Below, in pieces: positions 16,016 to 25,195 of a stretch of 63,889 bases of DNA. A model generated the notes under the pieces. That model worked only from the letters and a program-made list of their open reading frames with translations, did no database searches and was not told the origin of the DNA. The position numbers were made by a program, and so were the translations under genes. The stretch spans positions 1-63,889 of the forward strand of contig NZ_JASHKB010000022.1 of assembly GCF_030732865.1 (NCBI RefSeq). The letters run 5' to 3'. Each line of letters begins with the position of its first letter. Within the stretch, counting starts at the first letter, position 1. Origin of the DNA: Roseitalea sp. MMSF_3546. Its GTDB lineage: Bacteria > Pseudomonadota > Alphaproteobacteria > Rhizobiales > Rhizobiaceae.

Positions 16016-17623
16016 TTACTCGTCCAGCCAGGTGCGCGCGATACCGTAATACCAGCCGGTGGGATGTTGGCTGTAATTCTGTACCGCCTCGTCCCGCACC
16101 ACGATGTGGTCCGAGGAGAACATCATGATCGTCGGCACGGTCTCGGCGAGCACCTTCTGGAACTGGGCATAGATATCTTTGCGTTCGTCGTAATCGCTCT
16201 CCGAACGGCCCCTGGCGAGCAGTTCGCTGGCTTCCTCATTGTTCCAGTTGCGGAAGTCGGCGCCCTCGGGCTGCTTGTGGAAGTGACGGAAGAACAGTAG
16301 GTTCGGATCGGGCTGGGTCGCCCAGTCATTGAAGGTGAAGCCCATCTGGCGCGAGCGGAAGTTGTCGATCCACACGCCCAGATCGACGCGCTGGATCTGC
16401 AGGTCGATGCCGATCTCGCCGAGTTGCTCCTTGAGCGTGACCGCGGCCGGGTCCATCCAGTCATAGCCGTTGATGGTGGTCAGCGTGATGTCGACGCCGT
16501 CGCCATGGCCGGCGTCCTCCATCAGCGCGCGGGCCCGCTCCAGGTCGCGCGCCTGAAAGGGCAGTTCGGAGGCCGGCACGCCCCAGCGGTCTTCCAGGCC
16601 GGCCACGATGGTGGTGATCACCTGACCATAGCCGCCGATCGCCGCCTGCATGATCTCTTCCTTGTCGATGGCGAGCGAGATCGCCTGGCGCACGCGCACA
16701 TCGTCGAGCGGCGGAGTTTCCGAGCCCAGATCGACGGTTTTCTGGTTGAGCGACGGGAAGCGCTCGATGACCAACCCTTCAATGCCCTCGACCTGGGCGA
16801 CGTCCTGGGGTCGCTCGAGGTTGACCACGTCGATGCGACCGTTGCGCAGCGCGACCAGCATGGAGGCACTGTTGGGCAGGAAGGCGAAGTTGACCGCATC
16901 GAGATAGGGCGCGCCCTCCTCCCAGTAGTCCTCGAAACGCTCCAGCGTGAGGTTCTGGTTGGGGTTGAACTCGGCCAGTCTGAACGGGCCGGTGCCAACG
17001 CTTTGGGAGTTCATCGCCGTCCTGGCGTTCTCGTCGTCGAAATAGCCGGCCGGGATGACGGCGCCGTATTTGTTGCCGAGCGTCATGGGCAGTGCCGCGT
17101 TGGGCTCGGACAGGGTCATGACCACGGTCAGCGGACCGGTCGCCTCGACGGAGTCGATGATGGCGAAGTCGCCGGCGCCGGGCGAGCCGTTTTCGGGATC
17201 GCGGATGTAGTTGTAGGAATAGGCGACGTCCTCGGCGGTCATATCCTTGCCGTTGTGGAACTTGACGCCCTCGCGCAGCTGGAACGTGTAGGTCAGCCCG
17301 TCCTCGGAGACCTCATAACTCTCGGCCAGAAGCGGCTTGGCCTCGCCGTCGGCGGCCTCGTAGAAAAGGCCCTGATAGATCAGCACGGTGACGCGGATGC
17401 GCGCATCGGCGGCCTGGTGGAACGGATCGAGCGCGGGCGGCTCGACCAGCATGCCGACATCGAGCGTGCCGCCCATCTGCGGGGCATCGGGCACCGGACC
17501 GTAGAGCTCGGCCCAGGCCGGGCTCGCGGCGGCGCCGGCAAGCGCCGCCGCAGTGAATGCAGTGATGATGGATTGCCGTGGCCTCCGGCCGATTGCGGCG
17601 ACGATGGATTTGTGCATGGACAT
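16016..17623 (-). CDS. Oligopeptide-type ABC transporter substrate-binding protein (SBP family 5)
   Basis: This 535-residue periplasmic binding protein has an N-terminal signal peptide ending near AAASPAWA (about residue 37). The mature part begins with a family-5 pattern: LDVGMLVEPPALDPFHQAAD, then TYTFQLREGVKFHNGKDMTAEDVAYSY. The start at 17623 is set by GGAGGAG seven bases upstream. It delivers substrate to the DppBC-like permeases. Family 5 members bind peptides, but also opines, heme and oligosaccharides. The operon partners (racemase/dehydratase-type enzyme, epimerase, RidA) suggest a sugar acid or amino-acid conjugate, which is inference. Confidence 0.9.
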   Translation of the reverse strand: MSMHKSIVAAIGRRPRQSIITAFTAAALAGAAASPAWAELYGPVPDAPQMGGTLDVGMLVEPPALDPFHQAADARIRVTVLIYQGLFYEAADGEAKPLLAESYEVSEDGLTYTFQLREGVKFHNGKDMTAEDVAYSYNYIRDPENGSPGAGDFAIIDSVEATGPLTVVMTLSEPNAALPMTLGNKYGAVIPAGYFDDENARTAMNSQSVGTGPFRLAEFNPNQNLTLERFEDYWEEGAPYLDAVNFAFLPNSASMLVALRNGRIDVVNLERPQDVAQVEGIEGLVIERFPSLNQKTVDLGSETPPLDDVRVRQAISLAIDKEEIMQAAIGGYGQVITTIVAGLEDRWGVPASELPFQARDLERARALMEDAGHGDGVDITLTTINGYDWMDPAAVTLKEQLGEIGIDLQIQRVDLGVWIDNFRSRQMGFTFNDWATQPDPNLLFFRHFHKQPEGADFRNWNNEEASELLARGRSESDYDERKDIYAQFQKVLAETVPTIMMFSSDHIVVRDEAVQNYSQHPTGWYYGIARTWLDE

Positions 17624-17782
17624 TTCGCTCCTCCAGGCTCGCATGCCACCGCAAAACCGCCGCGCCAAGGCGCGACGCCGCCCGGAGGTGGCCTTTCCGG
17701 GCGATCGGTCGAACAATTCGGGCTCAGCTTGCAATACCGATTCACGCAATCCGCCCAAGCTCCCGTTCTCCCTTGGTTTTCG

Positions 17783-18241
17783 TCAGTCGCGCACAGCGAC
17801 CGTCATCTCGATCTCCACCGCACAGTCGCGCGGCAGTTCGGCAACGCCCACGGCGGCGCGCGCATGCCGGCCGGCCGCTCCAAAGATCTCGCCGAGCAGG
17901 TCAGATGCCGCATCCAGAACACTTGGCTGACCGTTGAAGCCGGGCGCCGATGCGACATAGCCGTTGATCTTCAGGATGCGCTCGATCCGATCGAGCGAGC
18001 CCAGTTCCGCCCGAAGGCAGGCCAGACCCTGTAGGACGCAGACCCGCGCTTCACCCTGCGCGGTTTCAAGATCGACCTCGGCGCCGACCTTGCCGAAGAC
18101 GCGCACCTCGCCGTCGACCTTGGGCACCTGGCCGCTGACATAGGCGACGCCGCGATGCACGGTCACCGGCACGTAGTTGAAGGAGGGGCTGGCCGGATCA
18201 GGCAGGTTGATTCCAAGCGACTTCAGCCGTTCTTCATGCAT
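17783..18241 (-). CDS. RidA/YjgF-family protein
   Basis: This 152-residue protein of the RidA superfamily has the usual core GVAYVSGQVP near residues 31-40, the central helix region, and the C-terminal strand CAVEIEMTVAVRD. It lacks an obvious match to the arginine-containing RidA active-site segment, having instead HARAAVGVAELPRDCAVEIE, which does contain an arginine after the variable helix. RidA proteins hydrolyse reactive enamines or imines. Its presence hints that the pathway passes through such an intermediate. The start overlaps the preceding epimerase gene by eight bases. A 159-base gap to the next gene may hold a second promoter. Confidence 0.82.
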   Translation of the reverse strand: MHEERLKSLGINLPDPASPSFNYVPVTVHRGVAYVSGQVPKVDGEVRVFGKVGAEVDLETAQGEARVCVLQGLACLRAELGSLDRIERILKINGYVASAPGFNGQPSVLDAASDLLGEIFGAAGRHARAAVGVAELPRDCAVEIEMTVAVRD

Positions 18242-19190
18242 TGGCAGGCTCCTTGGCGAGCATGGACTTGACGACGTCGGCAAGGCCGAAGGCCGGGGCG
18301 AAGCCGAATCGGCTGCGAAAGCGTGCATCGTCGATGAGAGGAAAGGTCCGCGCCTGCGGCTCGGGGTCGATGGCGATGTCGAGGCTGCCGAAGCGGCCTT
18401 CGAGTTCGGCCGTGACATCGGAGAGCCGCGCGGTGAAGCCGTTGATGTTGTAGACCGCCTCGGCCTGGCCACGTCGCGTCAAGGCCAGGACCATGGCATC
18501 GGCAACGTCGGCCACGTGCATCAGGTCCATCGGATCGTCGTGGAATGCGGCGCGAAGCGCCCTGCCGGCGCCGGCAGCCTCGATCAGCGCGACGATGGTC
18601 GAGGCTGCGCCCTGGTACCACAGGCCAGGGCCGAGCACGAGCGGCAGGCGCAGGCCGACCACGTCGAGCCCGTACCGATTGCGGTAGTGCACGGCCACGT
18701 CTTCGGCCATCTGCTTTGTCAGGCCATAAAAGGTGATCGGGCGGCGCGGCGCGGCCTCGTCGACGCGGCCGGGCGGATAGGCATCCGCATCGCCATAGAC
18801 GACGGTCGAACTCGTCCAGACGACGCGGCCGACACCGGCTTGGCGCGCCGCTTCGAGCGTGTTGCGGAAGCCGAGCACGTTGATCGCCAGCGCCCGGTCG
18901 GCCTCGGCCTCGCCCGAACGCATCAGCCCGCTGCGGCCGACGCTGTGGGCGGCCATCGTCACGAGCGCGCGGGCACCGGTGTCATGGATCGCAGCGACGA
19001 TGGCATCGCGATCCTCGACGCTGCCATGGGTCTCGTCGAACCGGCCGGCGAGGTCGGCGAGCAGATCGTCGGCCATGGGCGGGCCGAACAGGTGCGGGCG
19101 GATGCCCGCCTCGATCAACCGTCGCGTCAGATGGCTGCCGACGAAGCCGCGGCCGCCGAGCACGAGCACGCTTGCCAGTTTCCTCGGCAT
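18234..19190 (-). CDS. NAD-dependent epimerase/dehydratase (extended SDR)
   Basis: This 318-residue extended short-chain dehydrogenase has the glycine motif GGRGFVG at residues 12-18 for NAD binding and the catalytic set Ser128 or Thr129, Tyr155 and Lys159 (TSSTVVYG and FYGLTKQ). These proteins change or oxidise sugars, often nucleotide-linked, and some act on free uronic acids. The ATG at 19190 sits one base after the OppF stop (TGACATG), which supports this start over the one seven codons earlier. It lies inside the Opp-type operon, so a role in modifying the imported compound is likely. Confidence 0.83.
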   Translation of the reverse strand: MPRKLASVLVLGGRGFVGSHLTRRLIEAGIRPHLFGPPMADDLLADLAGRFDETHGSVEDRDAIVAAIHDTGARALVTMAAHSVGRSGLMRSGEAEADRALAINVLGFRNTLEAARQAGVGRVVWTSSTVVYGDADAYPPGRVDEAAPRRPITFYGLTKQMAEDVAVHYRNRYGLDVVGLRLPLVLGPGLWYQGAASTIVALIEAAGAGRALRAAFHDDPMDLMHVADVADAMVLALTRRGQAEAVYNINGFTARLSDVTAELEGRFGSLDIAIDPEPQARTFPLIDDARFRSRFGFAPAFGLADVVKSMLAKEPANA

Positions 19191-19191
19191 G

Positions 19192-20205
19192 TCACAGAGC
19201 GATGTCGTCACGGATGCAAGCCTTGAACTGATCGGGCGCGACCTCGCGCAGCGGCGGCACGGTCCTCGCGCAATCGGCGATGGCGAAGGGGCAGCGCGTG
19301 CGGAAGACGCAGCCCGAGGGCGGCGCGGCCGGGCTCGGAATCTCGCCCTTCAGGATCACACGGTTCTCCGGCGAGACGGCGCCGGGCACTGCCTGCAGCA
19401 GTGCGGCGGTGTAAGGGTGTGCCGGCCGGCGATAGAGTGCCTCGGTCGGCGCGCTCTCCATGACACGGCCCAGGTAGAGGACGACCACGCGGTCGGCGAT
19501 GACCTCGACGACGGACAGGTCATGGCTGATGAACATCAGCGCCAGCCGCAGTTCCTGCTGCAGCGACCGCATCAGGTTGACGACATCGGCCTGCACCGAC
19601 ACGTCGAGCGCGGAGACCGGCTCGTCGGCGACGATGAACTTGGGCGAGGAGGCCAGCGCGCGGGCGATGGCGATGCGCTGGCCCTGTCCGCCCGAGAACG
19701 AGCGCGGATAGCGCTTCATGTGCCGGGCCGACAAGCCGACCTGCTCGAGCAGCCTGACGGCGGCGGCCTCGGCGGCGCGCCCGTCCAAGCCGAAATGCAG
19801 GCGCAGCGGCTCGGTCAGTATGCCGCCGACCGTCATGCGCGCATTGAGCGAGGAAATCGGATCCTGGAAGATCATCTGGAAATTGCGGCGGAAGCGACGC
19901 AGCGCGTTGGCGTCGAGCGCGCCCAGATCCTGGTCCTCGAAACTCACCGTGCCTGAAGTCGCCTCCAGAAGGCGCAGCACCAGCCGGCCCAGGGTCGACT
20001 TGCCCGAGCCGGATTCGCCGACGACGCCCACCACCTCGCCGGGCGCGATGTCGAGATCGACCGCCTCCACCGCGCGTACCGTGCCGCGCCGGGACGGCAG
20101 CAGGGAGCGGCCGATCGGAAAATGCTTGGTCAGCGCGCGTGCGCTGAGCAGCGGCGCGGCCTCATCTCGCGTCGCCTCTGGCGCCATGGCGACGGCCGCA
20201 CTCAT
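19192..20205 (-). CDS. Oligopeptide-type ABC ATPase, OppF/DppF-like
   Basis: This 337-residue cytoplasmic ATPase has Walker [10 protein letters not shown] at about 63-71, signature FSGGQGQR, Walker B FIVADEP, and the OppF/DppF C-terminal extension with cysteines in CVFRTRCPFAIADC. It energises import together with the OppD-like subunit, whose stop overlaps this start by four bases. The N-terminus is about 20 residues longer than usual and poorly conserved. Confidence 0.92.
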   Translation of the reverse strand: MSAAVAMAPEATRDEAAPLLSARALTKHFPIGRSLLPSRRGTVRAVEAVDLDIAPGEVVGVVGESGSGKSTLGRLVLRLLEATSGTVSFEDQDLGALDANALRRFRRNFQMIFQDPISSLNARMTVGGILTEPLRLHFGLDGRAAEAAAVRLLEQVGLSARHMKRYPRSFSGGQGQRIAIARALASSPKFIVADEPVSALDVSVQADVVNLMRSLQQELRLALMFISHDLSVVEVIADRVVVLYLGRVMESAPTEALYRRPAHPYTAALLQAVPGAVSPENRVILKGEIPSPAAPPSGCVFRTRCPFAIADCARTVPPLREVAPDQFKACIRDDIAL

Positions 20206-21263
20206 GCGACGATCTCCCGATGGCGCATGCAGGCGGTCCAGTGACCCTGCGAGGCCTCTTCAAGGCGCTGCACCCTTGTGGCACAGCCGGCCTGCGCATA
20301 GGCGCAACGGTCGTGGAAGGCGCAGCCGGCCGGAGGGTCGAGCGGGTCGGGGAGCGTGCCCGGGATCGGATGCAGCGCCTGGCTCTCTGCGGAAGCATAG
20401 TCGCGTTTCGGGATGCAGGCGATCAGCGCCCTGGTATACGGATGCCGCGGCCGTTCGAGCACTTCGGCGACATTGCCCTCCTCGACCACGCGGCTGGCAT
20501 ACATTACCGCCACCCGGTCGGCGATCTCGCCGACCAGCTTGAGATCGTGGGTGACGAAGATCATCGCCATGTTGCGCTCGCGCTGCAGGTGGCGAAGCAG
20601 GTCGACGATCTGTGCCTGGATGGTCACGTCGAGTGCGGTGGTCGGCTCATCGGCGATCAGAAGGCGCGGATTGCAGGCCAGTGCCAGCGCGATCATGACG
20701 CGCTGGCGCATGCCGCCTGACAATTCGTGCGGATAGGCGTGCACGCGCCGCTCTGGATCGGAAATGCCGACCTGGGCGAGCAAATCGACCGCATCGCGCA
20801 TTGCCGCACGCCGGTCCTTGCCCAGATGCAGGCGCACCGACTCGGCGATCTGCTCGCCGATGGTGAAGACCGGATTGAGGCTCGACATCGGGTCCTGGAA
20901 GATCATCGCGATCTCGTTGCCGCGAATGTCCTCCATGACGCGCTCGTCGAGCTCGAGCAGGTTGGCACTCGCCCCGTCGCGACGGCGGAAGGTGACCGAG
21001 CCGCCGACGACGCGCGCCGGCGTGCGCGCCAGGAGCCGCATCACGGTAAGACCGGTCACCGACTTGCCGGATCCGGACTCGCCGACGATGGCCAGCGTCT
21101 CGCCCTCGGCGACGCTCAGCGTGACGCCGTCGACGGCGCGGATGATACCCGCCTCGGTGTAGAAATGGGTCTGAAGGTCGCGCACCTGAAGGATCGGCGT
21201 TGCAGTCCCGGCAGCGTCCGCCTGCGCCTTGCCCGTTTGCATGACAGCGTCAGCGGACGGCAT
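20202..21263 (-). CDS. Oligopeptide-type ABC ATPase, OppD/DppD-like
   Basis: This 353-residue ATPase has Walker [10 protein letters not shown], signature LSGGMRQR, Walker [13 protein letters not shown] and the C-terminal cysteine motif [14 protein letters not shown] of the OppD family. I place the start at 21263 because GGTGGAG precedes it by five bases. This makes the gene overlap the upstream racemase-like gene by 14 bases. An ATG at 21242 is a possible alternative but lacks a ribosome binding site. It forms a heterodimer with the OppF-like protein. Confidence 0.92.
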   Translation of the reverse strand: MPSADAVMQTGKAQADAAGTATPILQVRDLQTHFYTEAGIIRAVDGVTLSVAEGETLAIVGESGSGKSVTGLTVMRLLARTPARVVGGSVTFRRRDGASANLLELDERVMEDIRGNEIAMIFQDPMSSLNPVFTIGEQIAESVRLHLGKDRRAAMRDAVDLLAQVGISDPERRVHAYPHELSGGMRQRVMIALALACNPRLLIADEPTTALDVTIQAQIVDLLRHLQRERNMAMIFVTHDLKLVGEIADRVAVMYASRVVEEGNVAEVLERPRHPYTRALIACIPKRDYASAESQALHPIPGTLPDPLDPPAGCAFHDRCAYAQAGCATRVQRLEEASQGHWTACMRHREIVA

Positions 21264-22383
21264 GGCGCTCCACCGCGTCCATATCGATCTCAATGCCAAG
21301 GCCCGGGGCATCGGGCACGGCGATCGTGCCCTCTTCTGGCGCGAGCGGCGTCTTCAGCAGATCTTCGCGCAGCGGGTTCTCGCCCAGGTCGTACTCGAGA
21401 AGAACCGGCTTCGGCACATTGTGCGCATGCGGGTAGACCGACAGCGCCGAAACATAATGAAGGGCGGCGGCAAGGCCCACCGCGCCGCCCCAGACATGGG
21501 GCGAGATTCGCAGGTGATTTGCATGGGCGAGTTCGGCGATCTTGCGGCCCTGCCAGAACCCGCCGCATAGCGACAGGTCGGGCTGCAGCACGTCGGCCGA
21601 GCCGGCCTCGGCAATCGGTCTGAAGTCATGGACCGTGAACAGCGCTTCGCCCGTGGCGATGGGCACGCCAGCGACCGCGTGCAGGCGCGCGAGCCCATCA
21701 TAGTCGCGCGGGGCGAGCGGTTCCTCCACCCAGCCGGGCCGATAGGGCCGCATGGCATCGATCGCCTGGCGCGCGATGTCGAAAGTGTAGTTGGTGTTGA
21801 TGTCGACCAGGATCTCGACATCCTCGCCCAGGATCCGCCGCGCCGTCGCAAGGCGCTGCGCGTCCGATTGCGGCGACAGGCCGATCTTGATCTTGACGTG
21901 CCGATGGCCGGCCTCGGCCATCGCCTCGATCTGCGGAGCGTAATCGGCCTGGGGCGTTTCGGTCAGATAGCCGCCCGAAGCGTAGATCGGCACGCGGTCG
22001 AGATTGCGCCCACCGACCAGCCGGCAGACCGGCACGCCCAGAGCCTTGCCGGCGGCGTCCTTTGCGGCGATGTCGATACCCGAAATCGCGGTCATCATCG
22101 CGTTCTGAAGGCCGAAATGGTAGTGCCGGGCGAGGATGCAGTCATAGACATGCTCGATATCGAGAACATCGGCGCCGACGAGGTAGCCGCTCAGAAGCGA
22201 CAGGTAGGCTTGGTTGAAATCGGGCGGGCCCCAGGCTTCCCCGAAACCGGTGGTGCCGTCCTCGAGCGCAAGGACGACCAGCGTCGACTGGCGGCCGGTC
22301 GCCAGCGCCTTGGACATGCCATAGGACTTGCCGTCGGCCAGCGGGACGTTGAGGGCGATGAACTCGATGGACCTGATCTTCAC
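21250..22383 (-). CDS. Enolase-superfamily enzyme, mandelate racemase subgroup
   Basis: This 377-residue enzyme has the two-domain enolase-superfamily fold. The base pair is KIK in HVKIKIGLS, the metal ligands are the aspartate of VDINTNY, the glutamate of GWVEEPL and the glutamate of ATGEALF. The Asp/His dyad of the mandelate racemase subgroup is QPDLSLCGG and SPHVWGG. The reaction would be proton removal next to a carboxylate, giving dehydration or epimerisation of an acid sugar or amino acid. It is the first gene of an operon carrying an oligopeptide-type importer, so the imported compound is probably its substrate or precursor. The specificity is unknown. Confidence 0.85.
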   Translation of the reverse strand: MKIRSIEFIALNVPLADGKSYGMSKALATGRQSTLVVLALEDGTTGFGEAWGPPDFNQAYLSLLSGYLVGADVLDIEHVYDCILARHYHFGLQNAMMTAISGIDIAAKDAAGKALGVPVCRLVGGRNLDRVPIYASGGYLTETPQADYAPQIEAMAEAGHRHVKIKIGLSPQSDAQRLATARRILGEDVEILVDINTNYTFDIARQAIDAMRPYRPGWVEEPLAPRDYDGLARLHAVAGVPIATGEALFTVHDFRPIAEAGSADVLQPDLSLCGGFWQGRKIAELAHANHLRISPHVWGGAVGLAAALHYVSALSVYPHAHNVPKPVLLEYDLGENPLREDLLKTPLAPEEGTIAVPDAPGLGIEIDMDAVERHAVR

Positions 22384-22490
22384 GCCACACGTACCCCGTC
22401 ACTCGCCGCTGGACATTGCGCTTTCGCCGCCGGTCGCCGAGCCGGTCAAGCTCGCGTTCGAGCGGACGGCACCAAGCGCGGGCATTTGTG

Positions 22491-22524
22491 AACCATTTCC
22501 AACCATATTGCAAGAACCACTTCC
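22491..22524. promoter_or_regulatory. Three AACCA direct repeats in divergent intergenic region
   Basis: Between the racemase-like gene and the hydrolase gene (207 bases without a coding signal) stand three similar blocks: AACCATTTCC at 22491, AACCATATTG at 22501 and AACCACTTCC at 22515. The surrounding DNA is visibly more AT-rich than the genes, as in promoters. A regulator binding direct repeats is possible. No regulator gene is adjacent. Confidence 0.3.
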
Positions 22525-22590
22525 CATCGCGCCACAAGATCGGCTAAGCCTCCGAAAAACAAGGGGACGAGAAGGGACCAGGCGCTTGCA

Positions 22591-23463
22591 ATGATGCAAC
22601 CAATATGGGCAAAGCTGTCGCCCGAAGAGCATGAATTCCAGTACAATCCGCAGCACGCCTTTCCCGATTTCGCCAAGGCGCGGGCGAAGCGGGCACCCTA
22701 CAACGACCGGGCGCGCGAGGCGCTGACCGTCACCGCCGATGTGCCCTTCGGCGCTCACGCGCTGCGCCGGCTCGACATATACCCCGCCGCCAAAGCCGAT
22801 GCGCCGGTTCATGTGTTCATCCATGGCGGCTATTGGCGGGCGCAGGACAAGGCGAATTTCGCCTTCATCGCCGGCGCGCTGGTGCCGCACGGCATCACCA
22901 CGGTAATCGTGAACTATGAACTGTGCCCGGCCTCGACGCTCGATGGCGTGGTCGATTCGGCCATTGCCGGCTTTGGCTGGATCGCCCGGAACATCGGTGC
23001 CCATGGCGGCGATCCGGCGCGGATCACCCTGTCGGGCCATTCGGCGGGCGCGCATCTGGGCGCGGCGATCATGGCCCATGACTGGCCCGAGCCGACGGCG
23101 ATGGGGCTTACCGGTGTGGTGCTGACCAGCGGCATTTACGATCCCGCGCCGGCGATCCACACGTCGGTCAACGCGCAGCTCAATCTCGATGCGGCGATCG
23201 CGGCGCGGCACAATGTCGAGCGTCGCGCACCCGTGCTGCGCCCGGACGTGACGATCCTGGCCGGCGCCGGCGAGCCCGACCAGTTCGTCGACCAGTCCTT
23301 CCGCTACTACCACAATCTGCGCGCGCACGGATTTGAGCCGGCGCTGCATGTGCTGGCCGGCTACGACCACTTCAACATTCTGGACGAATATCTTGATGCC
23401 GACAGCGTGACGATGCGCACGATCCTCCGCCAGTGCGGCGTTGCAAAGGAGGGACGGCCATGA
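22591..23463 (+). CDS. Alpha/beta hydrolase, kynurenine formamidase/esterase-like
   Basis: This 290-residue hydrolase has the oxyanion motif HGGYW at 78-82, the nucleophile elbow GHSAGAH with Ser151, and a C-terminal histidine in GYDHFNI. The acid is probably the aspartate of AGAGEPDQF. The HGGYW form is typical of arylformamidase-like and related carboxylester or amide hydrolases. AAGGGACC precedes the ATG. It overlaps the next gene by four bases (ATGA), so the two proteins likely act together. There is no kynurenine pathway gene nearby, so kynurenine formamidase activity is not assumed. Confidence 0.82.
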   Translation: MMQPIWAKLSPEEHEFQYNPQHAFPDFAKARAKRAPYNDRAREALTVTADVPFGAHALRRLDIYPAAKADAPVHVFIHGGYWRAQDKANFAFIAGALVPHGITTVIVNYELCPASTLDGVVDSAIAGFGWIARNIGAHGGDPARITLSGHSAGAHLGAAIMAHDWPEPTAMGLTGVVLTSGIYDPAPAIHTSVNAQLNLDAAIAARHNVERRAPVLRPDVTILAGAGEPDQFVDQSFRYYHNLRAHGFEPALHVLAGYDHFNILDEYLDADSVTMRTILRQCGVAKEGRP

Positions 23464-24104
23464 CGGAGGCGGCAAGACGGATCCGGCTGGCGGTCTACGA
23501 TCTGTCCGAAGGCGAGACGCAATTGCCCAACGATGCCGGCACGGTGCATTTCGTCTATGTGAAGACGGGGGCGGCAAGGTTCGACCGCGACGGCCACAGC
23601 GTTGGGCTCGGCGCTGACGAAGGCGCGTTCGCAAACGGGCATGTGATCGTCGCGCCCGGATCGGAAGTCTGGCTGTTCGAAAAGGCACCAGTCGCGGCGC
23701 CTTACGCGCCGGCCGAACCCGTGGCCGCCCATCCGGCGACGCTCGGCTTTGCCGGCCCGGTGCTGGTGCGCGTCGACCGCATCGAATCACGCCATGGCGC
23801 GCAGACGCCCAGGCATGGCCATCGCGGACCGGGCATGCGACGGCTGGTCTTCGGCACGCTGCGCGCCGATGTCGGCGAGGCGGTGCATCGCATCAGGGCG
23901 GGCGATGCGTGGTTCGAGACCGGCACGGAGCCGGTGGTCGGCACCAATTACGGCGGCGCGAACGCGGCCTTCGTGCGCATGCTGGCGCTGCCGGCCGAAC
24001 TCGAAGGGGGCAAGTCGTCCTTCATCGCCGCCGATGCCGGCGAGGCGGCCAAGCCGCGATCGGTCGACCCGCGCCTGTTCGGCGAGGTGCTGGAGGCGGA
24101 ATAG
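23460..24104 (+). CDS. Cupin-like protein
   Basis: This 214-residue protein looks like two cupin-type beta barrels. The first half contains GTVHFVYVKTGAARFDRDG and the second has a histidine-rich turn TPRHGHRGPG followed by AGDAWFETGTEPV, reminiscent of cupin motifs 1 and 2. Histidines in RHGH could bind a metal. The start overlaps the hydrolase stop, with AAAGGAGGG upstream. I cannot name a reaction. Cupins paired with hydrolases or sugar-acid enzymes are often isomerases or sensors. Confidence 0.65.
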   Translation: MTEAARRIRLAVYDLSEGETQLPNDAGTVHFVYVKTGAARFDRDGHSVGLGADEGAFANGHVIVAPGSEVWLFEKAPVAAPYAPAEPVAAHPATLGFAGPVLVRVDRIESRHGAQTPRHGHRGPGMRRLVFGTLRADVGEAVHRIRAGDAWFETGTEPVVGTNYGGANAAFVRMLALPAELEGGKSSFIAADAGEAAKPRSVDPRLFGEVLEAE

Positions 24105-24127
24105 ACGATTTCGGCAGATCTGCGCGT

Positions 24128-25195
24128 TCAGTCCGGCACGATGCGCGCCTCGGTGGCCGTGTCGAACAGATGGACATGTTCGGGCGCAACGCGGATATGG
24201 ACCGTATCGCCGGGCTTGACGGTGAGCCGCTGGCGCAGATAGGCGGCCACGGCGTGCCCGTTCATGTCGGCGACCAGCAGCGTATCGAGGCCGGTCGGCT
24301 CGACATTGGTGACGGTCGCCGCCGGCCCCTCGCCCTCGCCGACCAGTTCGACATGTTCGGGGCGGAAGCCATAGACGATCGGCCCCTGGGGCGTTCCGGC
24401 GACCGCGTGGGACAGGGACGCGCCGCCACCGAAGCCGACGGTGCCGCTCGCCGGATCGTTTTCGCCCTCAAGAAGGTTCATGGCGGGCGAGCCGATGAAG
24501 CCGGCGACGAACAGATTGGCCGGCCGGTCATAAAGGTCGAGCGGGGCGCCGGCCTGCTCGATCACGCCGTCGCGCATGACGACGATCCGGTCGGCCATGG
24601 TCATCGCCTCGATCTGATCGTGGGTGACATAGATGGTGGTCGTGCGCAGCCTTGCATGCAGATCCTTGAGCTCGGCGCGCATCTGCACGCGCAGCTTGGC
24701 GTCGAGGTTGGAAAGCGGCTCGTCGAACAGGTAGACGCGCGGCTGGCGCACGATGGCCCGGCCCATGGCAACACGCTGGCGCTGGCCGCCCGAAAGCTGG
24801 CGCGGATAGCGGTCCAGATAGTCCGACAGCCCCAGAATGCGCGCCGCCTCCTGCACGCGCTGTCTGATCTCGGCCTTCGATCGTTTGGCGAAGCGCAGCG
24901 AAAAGCCCATGTTCTGCTCGACCGTCATGTGCGGATAGAGCGCGTAGTTCTGGAACACCATGGCGATGTCGCGGTGCTTGGGCTCGACGTCGTTGATGAC
25001 GTGACCGCCGATGGAAATCGTGCCGCCGGAGATGTCCTCGAGCCCGGCGATCATGCGCAGAAGCGTCGACTTGCCGCAACCGGACGGGCCGACCAGGACA
25101 ACGAAGGCGCCGGCGGGCACGTCGACCGAGACGCCCTTGATCGCTTCCACATTGCCGTAGAGCTTCCGCACATCGTTGATCTCAACGACCGCCAT
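24128..25195 (-). CDS. CUT1 sugar ABC ATPase (UgpC/MalK type)
   Basis: This 355-residue ATPase has Walker A GPSGCGKST, signature LSGGQRQR, Walker B VYLFDEPLSNLD, and a C-terminal TOBE-type domain with VYGFRPEHVEL. It powers the importer encoded upstream in the same operon (binding protein, two permeases). I use the ATG at 25195, with GAGG about seven bases before it. An in-frame TTG two codons earlier is less likely. The gene overlaps the epimerase gene by 14 bases. Confidence 0.92.
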   Translation of the reverse strand: MAVVEINDVRKLYGNVEAIKGVSVDVPAGAFVVLVGPSGCGKSTLLRMIAGLEDISGGTISIGGHVINDVEPKHRDIAMVFQNYALYPHMTVEQNMGFSLRFAKRSKAEIRQRVQEAARILGLSDYLDRYPRQLSGGQRQRVAMGRAIVRQPRVYLFDEPLSNLDAKLRVQMRAELKDLHARLRTTTIYVTHDQIEAMTMADRIVVMRDGVIEQAGAPLDLYDRPANLFVAGFIGSPAMNLLEGENDPASGTVGFGGGASLSHAVAGTPQGPIVYGFRPEHVELVGEGEGPAATVTNVEPTGLDTLLVADMNGHAVAAYLRQRLTVKPGDTVHIRVAPEHVHLFDTATEARIVPD

